Assembly (NCBI GenBank): GCA_045613585.1
Contig: JAZLBG010000100.1
Location: 1-15,250, forward strand
From: Fimenecus sp045613585
GTDB taxonomy: Bacteria > Bacillota > Clostridia > Oscillospirales > Acutalibacteraceae
Direction of reading: 5' to 3'
DNA length: 15,250 nt
The notes under the pieces were generated by a model, which ran no database searches, was not told where the DNA came from, and saw nothing but the letters and a program-made list of their open reading frames with translations. Every line of letters starts with the position of its first letter. The first letter of the stretch is position 1. Of the stretch, positions 1-7,737 are shown in pieces. A program made the position numbers and the translations under genes.

Positions 1-885
1 TTACACATCTTCTTTCAGTTCCCATTCTTTAATTTCCTTTGCCTGATTATACATAGCAACATAGTTATTATGTCTAGATTCGCTGATAAGTCCCATTTCA
101 ACTGCTTCACAGATTTTGCAACCTTTATCGCAAGTATGTGAACAAGTTGAAAATTTACAGTTGCCTAAATGTTCTCTGAATTCACGGAAACAATAAGGCA
201 AATCGTCTTTTCTTATAATTTCAGTTTTAGCAAAATCAAGTGATGAAAAGCCCGGGGTATCAATAACATAACCACCACACACATTAAAAAGTTGCGCTTC
301 ACGGGTTGTGTGACGACCACGCCCGAGTTTTTCACTAATAGCACCAGTTGATAATTTAAGAGTATTGTCAAGTTTATTAAGAAGCGTTGTTTTGCCAACA
401 CCGGAATTACCTGTAAATGCAGTGATTTTATTTTTCATTAAACCACGCACTTTATCAACATCATCGTCGTTTTCAATTACAATCAAAGTAATTCCACTAT
501 TTTTATAAGCCTCAACAATACTACTATAATCACCTAAATCTGTTTTTGATACAACTATTACAGGCTCAATGTTTTTATATTCAGCAGTTGCAATAAGTTT
601 ATCAATCACAAGAAAATTAGGTTTTGGCTCAACAGTTGAAACAACTATAATTAAATTGTCAATATTAGATACAGGAGGTCTTAATAGAAAATTCTTACGT
701 TCAAAAATCTTATCAATTGTGTTTTCAGCATTTTCATTTACTGAAATTTCTACAGTATCACCAACTAGTGGTGTAATTCTATTCTTTCTGAACAATCCTC
801 TTGCTTTACATTCATAAGTCGTATTGGCGACTTCAACATAATAGAAGCCGCCAATTCCCTTTGTTATAATACCTTTTAAAACCAT
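1..885 (-). CDS. rsgA: Ribosome small subunit-dependent GTPase RsgA (CpgA/YjeQ)
   Basis: RsgA is a cytoplasmic circularly permuted GTPase that checks late 30S subunit assembly and hydrolyses GTP when bound to the subunit. The 294-residue product shows the permuted motif order: an N-terminal OB-fold (about 1-70), G4 as SKTD (113-116), G1/P-loop GNSGVGKT (159-166), a GRGRHTTR switch region (188-195) and G3 DTPG (209-212). A C-terminal zinc knuckle follows, with Cys243, Cys248, His250 and Cys256. Two further cysteines (252, 259) lie inside and just after the knuckle. The ATG at 885 is preferred because MVLKGIITKGIGGFYYV lines up closely with the remembered N-terminus of B. subtilis CpgA. An in-frame ATG at 897 (AGGA four bases upstream) is the alternative. 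A start at 957 would overlap prkC by 71 bases and is unlikely. The gene begins one base after the prkC stop, as in Bacillus, where the kinase phosphorylates CpgA. The TAA stop is at the very edge of the window (3..1). Confidence 0.96.
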   Translation of the reverse strand: MVLKGIITKGIGGFYYVEVANTTYECKARGLFRKNRITPLVGDTVEISVNENAENTIDKIFERKNFLLRPPVSNIDNLIIVVSTVEPKPNFLVIDKLIATAEYKNIEPVIVVSKTDLGDYSSIVEAYKNSGITLIVIENDDDVDKVRGLMKNKITAFTGNSGVGKTTLLNKLDNTLKLSTGAISEKLGRGRHTTREAQLFNVCGGYVIDTPGFSSLDFAKTEIIRKDDLPYCFREFREHLGNCKFSTCSHTCDKGCKICEAVEMGLISESRHNNYVAMYNQAKEIKEWELKEDV

Positions 886-886
886 A

Positions 887-3034
887 TTACTCTTCATTTG
901 GTCCTGTACTAATTGTAAGTGTAATTGTTTTACTTGTTGCCATTGTAGTAGTGCCATCTGTAATAGGGTCTTGTGAAATTACGCAACCACTTTCAATAGC
1001 ATCACTTGGTGATTCAACAATTTCAATATTCATAAAACCAGCCGCATTTAACTGGCTTACTGCCTCGTCTTTAGTTTTGCCAACAAGATTATTTGGCAAA
1101 ATAGCAGTATTTTCGTAAGCGATTTCTTCAACATCAGTTACCTCAGCAGGAACTTTTGTGAAATCTACTTTACCTTTTTGAATTGGAGTATCATCAATCA
1201 TTACAACATATGAACCTTCTGCGCCACTACCCTTAATGGTATAAGTTTTTGTAGCACCATCAAGATACAACTCTTTTGATGTAGAAAAAAGTTCATTATT
1301 TACATAAATCTTTAATATACCAGATTTATTTACTGCAGGAAGAGTAACTGTAATATCTGCTGAAGATTCAGCTGGTACACCATTACTAACTTCAATATCA
1401 ATTTTAGAACCAATTGGAACAGACTTATCTTTAGCTACACTTTGCTTTATAACAACACCTGCTTCTAGTTCACTATTCACTTCAGTTACTGTACCAAGCA
1501 CCAAATCAGAAGCCTTAAGTAATTGTTCTGCAATATCTTTTTCACAGCCTTCAAGTTGTGGTACTTTGACAGTTTCTTTTTCATCTGTAGCTATATAAAT
1601 AGTTACTTCTCCGCCAATTTTTACAGATGTACCAACTTCAGGTGAAGTCTTAATAACAAGTCCCGGTGCAATTGTTTCTGAATATTCTGAAACAACAACT
1701 GGAATAATACCATTGTTTTTAAGTAATGTTTTTGCTTGGTCTTCGTCCATTCCTAAAAGTGAAGCATCGACAACAAAATTGTTCTTTTTAACAATCGTAA
1801 GTTTAATTTCATCACCTTTTTTTACTTTTTCGCTTGCTAAAGGTGATTGTTCAAGTACTACACCATCATCAAGTGTTGAATTTTCATCAATCTCAATGAC
1901 AAAAGTAAAATTATCAGTATATTCTTTATTATTATCAATATCTTCGAAATAATTAAGATTCACAAAATTAGGAACTTCAACTTGTTGATTTTTAATTCCA
2001 ACAAAAATACCAGCAATTATGAGTGCAAGAACAACGATACCAGCAATAGCACCTAACATGATTGCAGTAGTTTTATTAATTGATTTTGTATCAGATTCAT
2101 TCTTAAATTCTTGTTGATTTATTTGAGTTCGATTAGATACTGCACTCTTTCTTACATATTTTGTTGGCTCTTGGTCAACAAAATATGAATAATTAAATTT
2201 AACAGATGGATTACGTTTGAATTCATTAATATCAACAAGCATTTCTGCAGCTGAGCCATAACGGTCATTAGGATTTTTCTGCATTGCACGGATAGTAATC
2301 TGTTCAAGACCCAATGGAAGTGTTGGAATAATATCTCTTGGACGTTTAGGGTCTTGTTGAAGCTGCATAAGTGCCACAGAAACTGCACTATCTGACTGGA
2401 AAGGAAGTTTACCAGTAAGCATTTCATACATAACAACACCGACAGAATAAATGTCTGCTTTATCGTCAGTCATTTCACCTCTTGCTTGTTCAGGGCTGAT
2501 ATAATGAACTGAACCGATAGCATTTTCAGATGTTGTGTCAGAATCAGAACGGCTGAATCTAGCAATACCGAAGTCAGTAACCTTAATTGTGCCATCCTGC
2601 AAAAGCATAATATTCTGTGGTTTAATGTCTTGATGTACAATACCTTTATCGTGAGCGTGTTGTAATGCAGCAAGAATCTGTCCCATAAAATGAACAGCTT
2701 CTTTCCAATTAATTACGCCTTGCTGTTCAATATATTCTTTAAGAGTAATTCCATCAACATACTCCATTACAATATACTGTAAACGGTCGCCAAAACTAAC
2801 ATTATATACTCTAACAATATTAGGATGAGAAAGAACAGCTATAGCTTTAGATTCATTCTTAAATCTACGCTTAAACTCCTCATTTGTTAAATATTCATCT
2901 TTTAATATTTTAATCGCAACAATTCTATCGTCAATGTTATCGTAGGCTTTATATACCACAGCCATACCACCAACACCAATAATTTCACGAATTTCATATC
3001 TGCCATCTAAACGTTTACCGCAAAAATTTTCCAT
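887..3034 (-). CDS. prkC: Membrane Ser/Thr protein kinase with PASTA repeats (PrkC/PknB type)
   Basis: This is a Hanks-type kinase that senses peptidoglycan fragments outside the cell through PASTA repeats and phosphorylates cytoplasmic targets. The 715-residue protein has a glycine loop GVGGMA (20-25), ATP-binding Lys42 (VAIK), catalytic loop HQDIKPQN (134-141, Asp136), DFG (154-156) and a SPEQARG segment ending the activation loop. One transmembrane helix spans about 322-347. Outside the membrane I see PASTA-like units at about 352-417, 419-484, 489-552 and 644-711. A beta-rich region of about 80 residues lies between the third and fourth units (about 555-640). The catalytic loop has Gln where HRD kinases have Arg. 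The ATG at 3034 follows AAAGGAG by 8 bases; the in-frame ATG at 3052 would place that site inside the coding region. It lies 23 bases after the phosphatase gene stp, the usual pair, and one base before rsgA. Confidence 0.96.
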   Translation of the reverse strand: MENFCGKRLDGRYEIREIIGVGGMAVVYKAYDNIDDRIVAIKILKDEYLTNEEFKRRFKNESKAIAVLSHPNIVRVYNVSFGDRLQYIVMEYVDGITLKEYIEQQGVINWKEAVHFMGQILAALQHAHDKGIVHQDIKPQNIMLLQDGTIKVTDFGIARFSRSDSDTTSENAIGSVHYISPEQARGEMTDDKADIYSVGVVMYEMLTGKLPFQSDSAVSVALMQLQQDPKRPRDIIPTLPLGLEQITIRAMQKNPNDRYGSAAEMLVDINEFKRNPSVKFNYSYFVDQEPTKYVRKSAVSNRTQINQQEFKNESDTKSINKTTAIMLGAIAGIVVLALIIAGIFVGIKNQQVEVPNFVNLNYFEDIDNNKEYTDNFTFVIEIDENSTLDDGVVLEQSPLASEKVKKGDEIKLTIVKKNNFVVDASLLGMDEDQAKTLLKNNGIIPVVVSEYSETIAPGLVIKTSPEVGTSVKIGGEVTIYIATDEKETVKVPQLEGCEKDIAEQLLKASDLVLGTVTEVNSELEAGVVIKQSVAKDKSVPIGSKIDIEVSNGVPAESSADITVTLPAVNKSGILKIYVNNELFSTSKELYLDGATKTYTIKGSGAEGSYVVMIDDTPIQKGKVDFTKVPAEVTDVEEIAYENTAILPNNLVGKTKDEAVSQLNAAGFMNIEIVESPSDAIESGCVISQDPITDGTTTMATSKTITLTISTGPNEE

Positions 3035-3042
3035 TATTAAAG

Positions 3043-3049
3043 CTCCTTT
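3043..3049 (-). promoter_or_regulatory. Ribosome-binding site of prkC
   Basis: The minus strand reads AAAGGAG, then 8 bases, then ATG at 3034. This site settles the prkC start, because the upstream in-frame ATG at 3052 would have the site within its own first codons and has no good site of its own. Confidence 0.8.
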
Positions 3050-3057
3050 CACACATT

Positions 3058-3786
3058 TTAATAACCAATAGTGACAACAGTAATATTGTCGCCACCACCA
3101 TTATTATTAGCACGATTAACAAGTCTTTCTGCATACTCATTATACTTACCATCACTAGTAAGTTCATAAAATTCCTGAGGTTCAACGTAGTTTGTTAACC
3201 CATCAGTGCATATAATCAAAACATCTTTTTCACTAATATCAGCAATATTGAAATCAAAACTAAGTTCTGAATCAACACCAAGAGCACGAGTAATTATATT
3301 CTTTCTTGGGTCAGTTTTTGCTTCATCCAAAGTCAATGTTCCTTGGTCAACCATTTCTTGAACAATGGAATGGTCTTTTGTTAATTGATTAAGTGAGTTT
3401 TCAGATAATATGTAACCTCGAGAATCACCCGCATGAGCAATAAACACTGTATTATCAACAACTATTGCAACTACAACGGTTGTTCCCATACCTGTAAGTT
3501 CCGGATTAGCTTTACTCATATCGTATACGCTTATGTTAGCTGCTGCTATGGCCGATGCAAACATATTTCGAATAGAACTTGCAGACATATCTGCGCGATA
3601 AGTTGATGTAATTCTTTCAGAAATAATTTTCACCGCAGTTGAACTAGCAAGATTTCCGCCTGCAGCACCACCCATACCGTCACAAACAACAGCCCATGCA
3701 ACAGAACCCGGTAATTCGCCTGTTGCATATGAATCTTGGTTAGATTCACGTTTTTTTCCAATATCAGTTCTTGCAACTATTTTCAA
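3058..3786 (-). CDS. prpC: PP2C-family Ser/Thr protein phosphatase (Stp/PrpC)
   Basis: This metal-dependent phosphatase removes phosphates placed by the PASTA kinase encoded next to it, and acts in the cytoplasm. The 242-residue protein is a complete bacterial PP2C domain. It has SNQDSY near residue 15 with metal-binding Asp18, VVCDGMGGAAGG with Asp36-Gly37, AHAGDSRGY, LTKDHS followed by the flap-like region, NIITRALG, CTDGLTNYV and the final GGGDNITVV, which supplies the last metal aspartate. The start is TTG: the next in-frame Met is at residue 38, inside the metal-binding core, so a later start would destroy the fold. The site AGGTGAG just upstream supports the TTG and overlaps the rlmN stop codon TAG. 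Only 8 bases separate it from rlmN and 23 from prkC, so coupled expression of the phosphatase and kinase is likely. Confidence 0.96.
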   Translation of the reverse strand: MKIVARTDIGKKRESNQDSYATGELPGSVAWAVVCDGMGGAAGGNLASSTAVKIISERITSTYRADMSASSIRNMFASAIAAANISVYDMSKANPELTGMGTTVVVAIVVDNTVFIAHAGDSRGYILSENSLNQLTKDHSIVQEMVDQGTLTLDEAKTDPRKNIITRALGVDSELSFDFNIADISEKDVLIICTDGLTNYVEPQEFYELTSDGKYNEYAERLVNRANNNGGGDNITVVTIGY

Positions 3787-3789
3787 AAA

Positions 3790-3796
3790 CTCACCT
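3790..3796 (-). promoter_or_regulatory. Ribosome-binding site of prpC, overlapping the rlmN stop; TTG start
   Basis: The minus strand reads AGGTGAG, TTT, then TTG at 3786. The first two bases of the site belong to the rlmN TAG stop codon. It decides the TTG start of prpC, because no ATG or GTG is available in frame between the rlmN stop and the conserved N-terminus. The spacing is short (3 bases from the end of AGGTGAG), which together with TTG may lower the phosphatase yield or make it depend on ribosomes finishing rlmN. Confidence 0.65.
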
Positions 3797-4826
3797 ACTT
3801 GTTTTTCTTTGATGCTCTAAGCTGACCACAAGATGCATTAATATCACTACCAAGTGTTCTACGAACAGTAGCTGTTATACCTCTTGAAGCCAAAATATCT
3901 ATAAATCTTTTTTGTCGTTCAACCGTACTTTTCATATAATCAGTTTCACGAACATTATTAACAGGAATTAAATTAACGTGACATAAAATGCCTTTCAACC
4001 TTTTAGCTAATTCAAATGCACACTCATCGCTATCGTTAAGCCCTTGAATCATAGCATATTCAAAGGAAATTCGTCTACTTGTTGTTTCTGCATATTGCTT
4101 ACATGCTTCAAGCAGTTCATCTATTTCATATTTATTATTTATAGGCATTGATTTTGAACGAATTTCATTGTTCGGAGCATGTAACGAAACAGATAATGTA
4201 AGACCTAATTTCTTTTCAGCAAGGTCATAAATTTTGGGTACAATGCCACAAGTAGATAAAGAAATATGACGCATACTCATATTCTGCCCTTTTTCATCAG
4301 TAATGAGTTCAAGCATTTTCATTACATTATCATAATTATCAAGTGGTTCACCTGTGCCCATAAGCACCATATGGTTAATTTTTATATTTAAATCTTTTTG
4401 TGCGGTATAAACCTCTGTAAGCATTTCGCCAACAGTTAATTGGCGGACAAATCCACCGATGGCTGATGCACAGAAAGTGCAACCCATTTTACAACCTACC
4501 TGTGTAGAAATACAAATAGAATAACCATATTTATATTTCATAACTACACTTTCAACATATTCACCATCAGAAAACTGAAATAAATATTTTACAATATCAT
4601 CAATTTTTGATACAAGTTTTGTGTTAACTTGGCAATTACTGAAGAAAAAATGTTCTGCCAGTTTTATTCTCATATCTTTTGAAATATTAGACATTTCATC
4701 AAATGATGATACACATTTTTCGTGCACCCATGAAAAAATCTGATTTATACGAAATTTTGGAAAACCTAAATAAAGTATTTCTTTTGATAATTCATCATAG
4801 TTTAATGAACGTATATCTTTTAACAT
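3795..4826 (-). CDS. rlmN: Dual-specificity rRNA/tRNA adenine-C2 methyltransferase RlmN
   Basis: RlmN is a radical SAM enzyme that methylates C2 of A2503 in 23S rRNA and, in E. coli, of A37 in some tRNAs. The 343-residue protein has an N-terminal accessory domain, then the radical SAM cluster motif GCKMGCTFCA with Cys112, Cys116 and Cys119. GTGEPLDNYDNV follows for SAM binding, and the C-terminal SCGQL carries Cys333, equivalent to the methyl-carrying Cys of E. coli RlmN. Length and motif set fit RlmN. The related resistance enzyme Cfr uses the same chemistry at C8, and the housekeeping context between rsmB and the prpC-prkC pair points to RlmN. ATG at 4826 is preceded by AGGGA, which lies in the last codons of rsmB; the gap to rsmB is 3 bases. 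Confidence 0.96.
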   Translation of the reverse strand: MLKDIRSLNYDELSKEILYLGFPKFRINQIFSWVHEKCVSSFDEMSNISKDMRIKLAEHFFFSNCQVNTKLVSKIDDIVKYLFQFSDGEYVESVVMKYKYGYSICISTQVGCKMGCTFCASAIGGFVRQLTVGEMLTEVYTAQKDLNIKINHMVLMGTGEPLDNYDNVMKMLELITDEKGQNMSMRHISLSTCGIVPKIYDLAEKKLGLTLSVSLHAPNNEIRSKSMPINNKYEIDELLEACKQYAETTSRRISFEYAMIQGLNDSDECAFELAKRLKGILCHVNLIPVNNVRETDYMKSTVERQKRFIDILASRGITATVRRTLGSDINASCGQLRASKKNK

Positions 4827-4829
4827 AAA

Positions 4830-6095
4830 TTATTCCCTAATTAGCATTGCATAAAAGAAACCATCAGAATGATTTTCACGTGGAAACATAGTAACCATTC
4901 CACCATCTTTAAAATCCTTATGCTCTTCTAAAAATCTTTTACAAATTTCTGTATTTTCTTTATTACTCAAAGAACAGGTTGAATACATAATTATGCCTTT
5001 TTCTTTTAAGTATAACGCAGAATTTTCTAAAATATTATATTGCAATTCGCACAATTTGTCAACAAACTCAAAATCTTTATACTTTATTTCAGGCTTCCTT
5101 CTAATTACACCAAGTCCTGCACAAGGAACATCGCAAAGTATTTTATCAGCTTTTGGAAAATTGGGATTATAAGCAGATGCATCACCAATTTGAGCTTTTA
5201 TAATATCGATTCCAAGTCTTTTTGCACCATCATTTATAAGTTTTATTTTGTGGTCATATAAATCAAACGAATAAATCTCACCCTGATTTTCCATCATTTC
5301 TGCCATTGTAAACGATTTACCTCCAGGTGCTGCACACATATCAAAAACAACCTCATTTTTCCTTGGGGCAAGGGCAGAAATACATGTTTGAGAAGCTAAA
5401 TCTTGTGCATGGAAATAACCTTTTTTATATGATTCAGTTTTAAATACTGCGCCACCATCAACAACTTCAATAGTAGTTTCATTATCAATTTTTTTAGCAG
5501 TAATTCCATCTTGAGCAAGAAAATTTATTAACTCATCAGATGTTATTTTTAGTGTATTCACACGTAAAAATACAGGAACCGCACCTACTGACGCTTTAAG
5601 TATTTCTTCCGCTTTTATGTAGCCATAGTCATTAACAAAATGAGTAACAAGATTTTCTGGACAAGAATATGTAATACTTAAATTATAGATTTTATTATCT
5701 GTTTCAGGCAATAAAATTTCAGTTGACGATACTTTTCTTAAAACAGAATTTATAAGACCTGACGCAAATCCACATTTTACTTTTTTTGATAACTTCACGC
5801 TTTCATTTACTGCTGCTGAAACAGGAACTTTATCCATATATTTTATCTGATAAACACCCATTCGCAGAATAGTAAGCACTTGTGGATTAAGTTTTTTAAT
5901 TGGTTGTGTAAGTAGTTGAGACAAGTAATAATCAAGAGTTATTTTTCGTTCAATTACGCCATACACTAAAGCGCACACAAAAGGTGCAGATGATACTTCA
6001 TTCTGATTAAGAACAGTATCAACTGCAATATTTGAATAAGCTTTATCACGCTCTATTTTATTTAAAATTTTATACGCTAAAAATCTATCGTCCAT
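4830..6095 (-). CDS. rsmB: 16S rRNA cytosine-C5 methyltransferase RsmB
   Basis: RsmB makes m5C967 (E. coli numbering) in 16S rRNA using S-adenosylmethionine. The 421-residue protein has an N-terminal NusB-like RNA-binding domain (about 1-135) and a C-terminal Rossmann methyltransferase domain. The SAM motif is FDMCAAPGGK (251-260). Motif IV is DVPCAG (322-327, Cys325, which helps release the product) and motif VI is STCS (372-375, with Cys374 the expected nucleophile). Both cysteines needed for RNA m5C chemistry are therefore present. ATG at 6095 is only weakly served by a GA-rich stretch (AAAGTGA) that overlaps the TGA of the preceding gene. The 3-base gap suggests translational coupling with the upstream metallopeptidase gene. 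Confidence 0.96.
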   Translation of the reverse strand: MDDRFLAYKILNKIERDKAYSNIAVDTVLNQNEVSSAPFVCALVYGVIERKITLDYYLSQLLTQPIKKLNPQVLTILRMGVYQIKYMDKVPVSAAVNESVKLSKKVKCGFASGLINSVLRKVSSTEILLPETDNKIYNLSITYSCPENLVTHFVNDYGYIKAEEILKASVGAVPVFLRVNTLKITSDELINFLAQDGITAKKIDNETTIEVVDGGAVFKTESYKKGYFHAQDLASQTCISALAPRKNEVVFDMCAAPGGKSFTMAEMMENQGEIYSFDLYDHKIKLINDGAKRLGIDIIKAQIGDASAYNPNFPKADKILCDVPCAGLGVIRRKPEIKYKDFEFVDKLCELQYNILENSALYLKEKGIIMYSTCSLSNKENTEICKRFLEEHKDFKDGGMVTMFPRENHSDGFFYAMLIRE

Positions 6096-6098
6096 ATT

Positions 6099-6803
6099 TC
6101 ACTTTCTTTTTCGGTTAAACATTAACAATATTCTTAATAAATTTGCAATACTCACTGCAAGAGCAGCAACATATGTCATAGCGGCAGCAATAAGCACCTT
6201 TTTTGCACCTGTTTTTTCATTTTCGCTTAAAATATCAGCATTTGTAATTACTTGTAACGCTCTTTTACTTGCATTAAACTCAACAGGTAAAGTGATTAAC
6301 TGAAAAAACACTGCAAATGAGAAAAATATAATACCTGCAATTGCGAGAAATTCAAAATTGAGAAAAAAGCCTAAAATTGCAAGCGGTATTCCTGCTCTTG
6401 AGCCCAGATTTGCAGCCGGCAACACTAAACTTCTTATTTTTATAGGTGCATAATTCTGTGCATACTGTGCTGCATGCCCTGCCTCATGACAAGCGACACC
6501 AATTGCTGCAACAGATGTTGAATTATATACACTATCAGATAATCTGATTACATTTGCACGTGGGTCATAATGGTCAGTAAGCTTACCATTTACACGTTCT
6601 ATCTGAACATTAGTAATACCATAATGTCTCAACACTTCAAAAGCTGCTTGTGAGCCTGTAAGATTTCGCGACGAAAATACCTGAGAATATTTTTTAAAAG
6701 ATGAGTTTACTCTGGCAGACGCAATCATTGATAAAATAACAACAGGTACAACTAATATTAAATAATAGTAATTTGAAAGATAATAATATGAGAAATAATC
6801 CAT
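6099..6803 (-). CDS. yugP: YugP-type membrane zinc metallopeptidase
   Basis: The 234-residue protein belongs to the family of integral membrane zinc metallopeptidases that includes B. subtilis YugP; its physiological substrate is not established. It begins with a Tyr-rich segment and a first hydrophobic helix (about 14-31). The soluble part contains the HExxH motif in ACHEAGHAAQY (His106, Glu107, His110). Further membrane segments lie at about 129-147, 150-172 and 204-228. PVEFNAS follows the third helix, with Glu175 a candidate for the third zinc ligand. The short basic tail NRKRK ends the protein. The ATG at 6803 has a perfect GGAGG five bases upstream; the in-frame TTG at 6815 contains that site and is rejected. 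The gene sits one base after fmt. B. subtilis, from memory, has yugP elsewhere; the present place is typical of Clostridia. A role in membrane protein quality control is inference only. Confidence 0.9.
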   Translation of the reverse strand: MDYFSYYYLSNYYYLILVVPVVILSMIASARVNSSFKKYSQVFSSRNLTGSQAAFEVLRHYGITNVQIERVNGKLTDHYDPRANVIRLSDSVYNSTSVAAIGVACHEAGHAAQYAQNYAPIKIRSLVLPAANLGSRAGIPLAILGFFLNFEFLAIAGIIFFSFAVFFQLITLPVEFNASKRALQVITNADILSENEKTGAKKVLIAAAMTYVAALAVSIANLLRILLMFNRKRK

Positions 6804-6804
6804 A

Positions 6805-7731
6805 TTAGCCTCCAATCATTGTTCCTTTTTCGATTTTTCGACCTCTTAAGAAACTTGCTGTATCAGTTTTACGCTTACCTTCTGCTTGAATTTCAAGAAT
6901 TTCAACACATTTACCATCGCCACACATAACAACAAGTCTGTTATTATTATCCACAACTTCTGCACATTCACCATTAAAAGTTTCAGTTAAAATCTGGGAT
7001 TTATGGATTTTATAATTTTTACCATCAATCTTAGTAGTAGCAACAGGCCAAGGTGCTAAACCTCTGATTTTATTGTGAACCTCTTGCGCAGATTTTGAAA
7101 AATCAATTGGACAAATCTCTTTTGAGAGCATTGGTGCATAATTCGATAACTCATCAACCTGTTTTTCAGGATTAAGATTATCAATATTATTAATTGTTTC
7201 AATCAGCACTTCAGCGCCCATTAAAGATAACGCATCGTGAAGTTCACCTGCATTCATATTTTCTGTTATGACAATACGCTTTTTAATAAGCATATCACCC
7301 GTATCAAGTCCTACATCCATTTGCATTGATGTTACACCAGTTTCGGTTTCGCCATTTATAATGCTCCATTGAATTGGCGCAGCACCACGAAGTTTTGGCA
7401 AAAGAGATGCATGAATGTTGATGCAACCATATTTAACACTTTCAAGAATTTCTTTAGGTAAAATTTTACCAAAGGCAACAACTATTATTAAGTCAGCATT
7501 TAATGAATTTATTATATCAAGCGCTTCACCATTTCGCATTGAAACAGGTTGAAAGACAGGAATATTATTTTCAACTGCACACACTTTTACAGGTGGTGGT
7601 GTCATTTCATAACCTCTACCCTTAGGTTTATCTGGTTGAGTAAATACGCCAACAACGTCATTGTCACTATTAATAAGTGCTTCTAAACAAGGAACTGAAA
7701 ATTCAGGTGTTCCCATAAAAATAATACGCAT
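6805..7731 (-). CDS. fmt: Methionyl-tRNA formyltransferase
   Basis: Fmt transfers a formyl group from 10-formyltetrahydrofolate to Met-tRNA(fMet) for bacterial translation initiation. The 308-residue protein starts with the typical MRIIFMGTPEFSVP. It has the tRNA-contacting loop rich in Gly/Pro (about 36-50, KPKGRGYEMTPPPVK), and the catalytic set Asn105, His107 (NIHASLLPKLRGAAPI) and Asp143 (GLDTGD). A C-terminal OB-like domain begins near residue 205. Length and both domains are those of the full-size enzyme. ATG at 7731 is preceded by a weak GTGAG that overlaps the def TGA stop. It follows def by 6 bases, the classical def-fmt pair of opposing activities on the N-terminal formyl group. Confidence 0.97.
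   Translation of the reverse strand: MRIIFMGTPEFSVPCLEALINSDNDVVGVFTQPDKPKGRGYEMTPPPVKVCAVENNIPVFQPVSMRNGEALDIINSLNADLIIVVAFGKILPKEILESVKYGCINIHASLLPKLRGAAPIQWSIINGETETGVTSMQMDVGLDTGDMLIKKRIVITENMNAGELHDALSLMGAEVLIETINNIDNLNPEKQVDELSNYAPMLSKEICPIDFSKSAQEVHNKIRGLAPWPVATTKIDGKNYKIHKSQILTETFNGECAEVVDNNNRLVVMCGDGKCVEILEIQAEGKRKTDTASFLRGRKIEKGTMIGG
6809..6813 (-). promoter_or_regulatory. Ribosome-binding site of yugP inside the end of fmt
   Basis: GGAGG on the minus strand, followed by CTAAT and ATG at 6803. It is made of the last two glycine codons of fmt (GGA GGC) directly before the fmt TAA, so the fmt C-terminus and the yugP start share sequence. It fixes the yugP start at 6803 rather than the TTG at 6815. 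Confidence 0.8.
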
Positions 7732-7737
7732 TATTTA

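Noticed and set aside
886..957. Longer RsgA starting at 957
   Set aside because: The extra residues are a Gln-rich translation of the prkC 3' end in another frame; RsgA proteins start close to the GFYYV motif, and ATG at 885 follows the prkC stop by one base.
3795..4826. Cfr-type antibiotic resistance methyltransferase
   Set aside because: Cfr and RlmN share the radical SAM motif, but length, sequence and conserved housekeeping neighbours (rsmB, prpC, prkC) fit RlmN, and there is no mobile element nearby.
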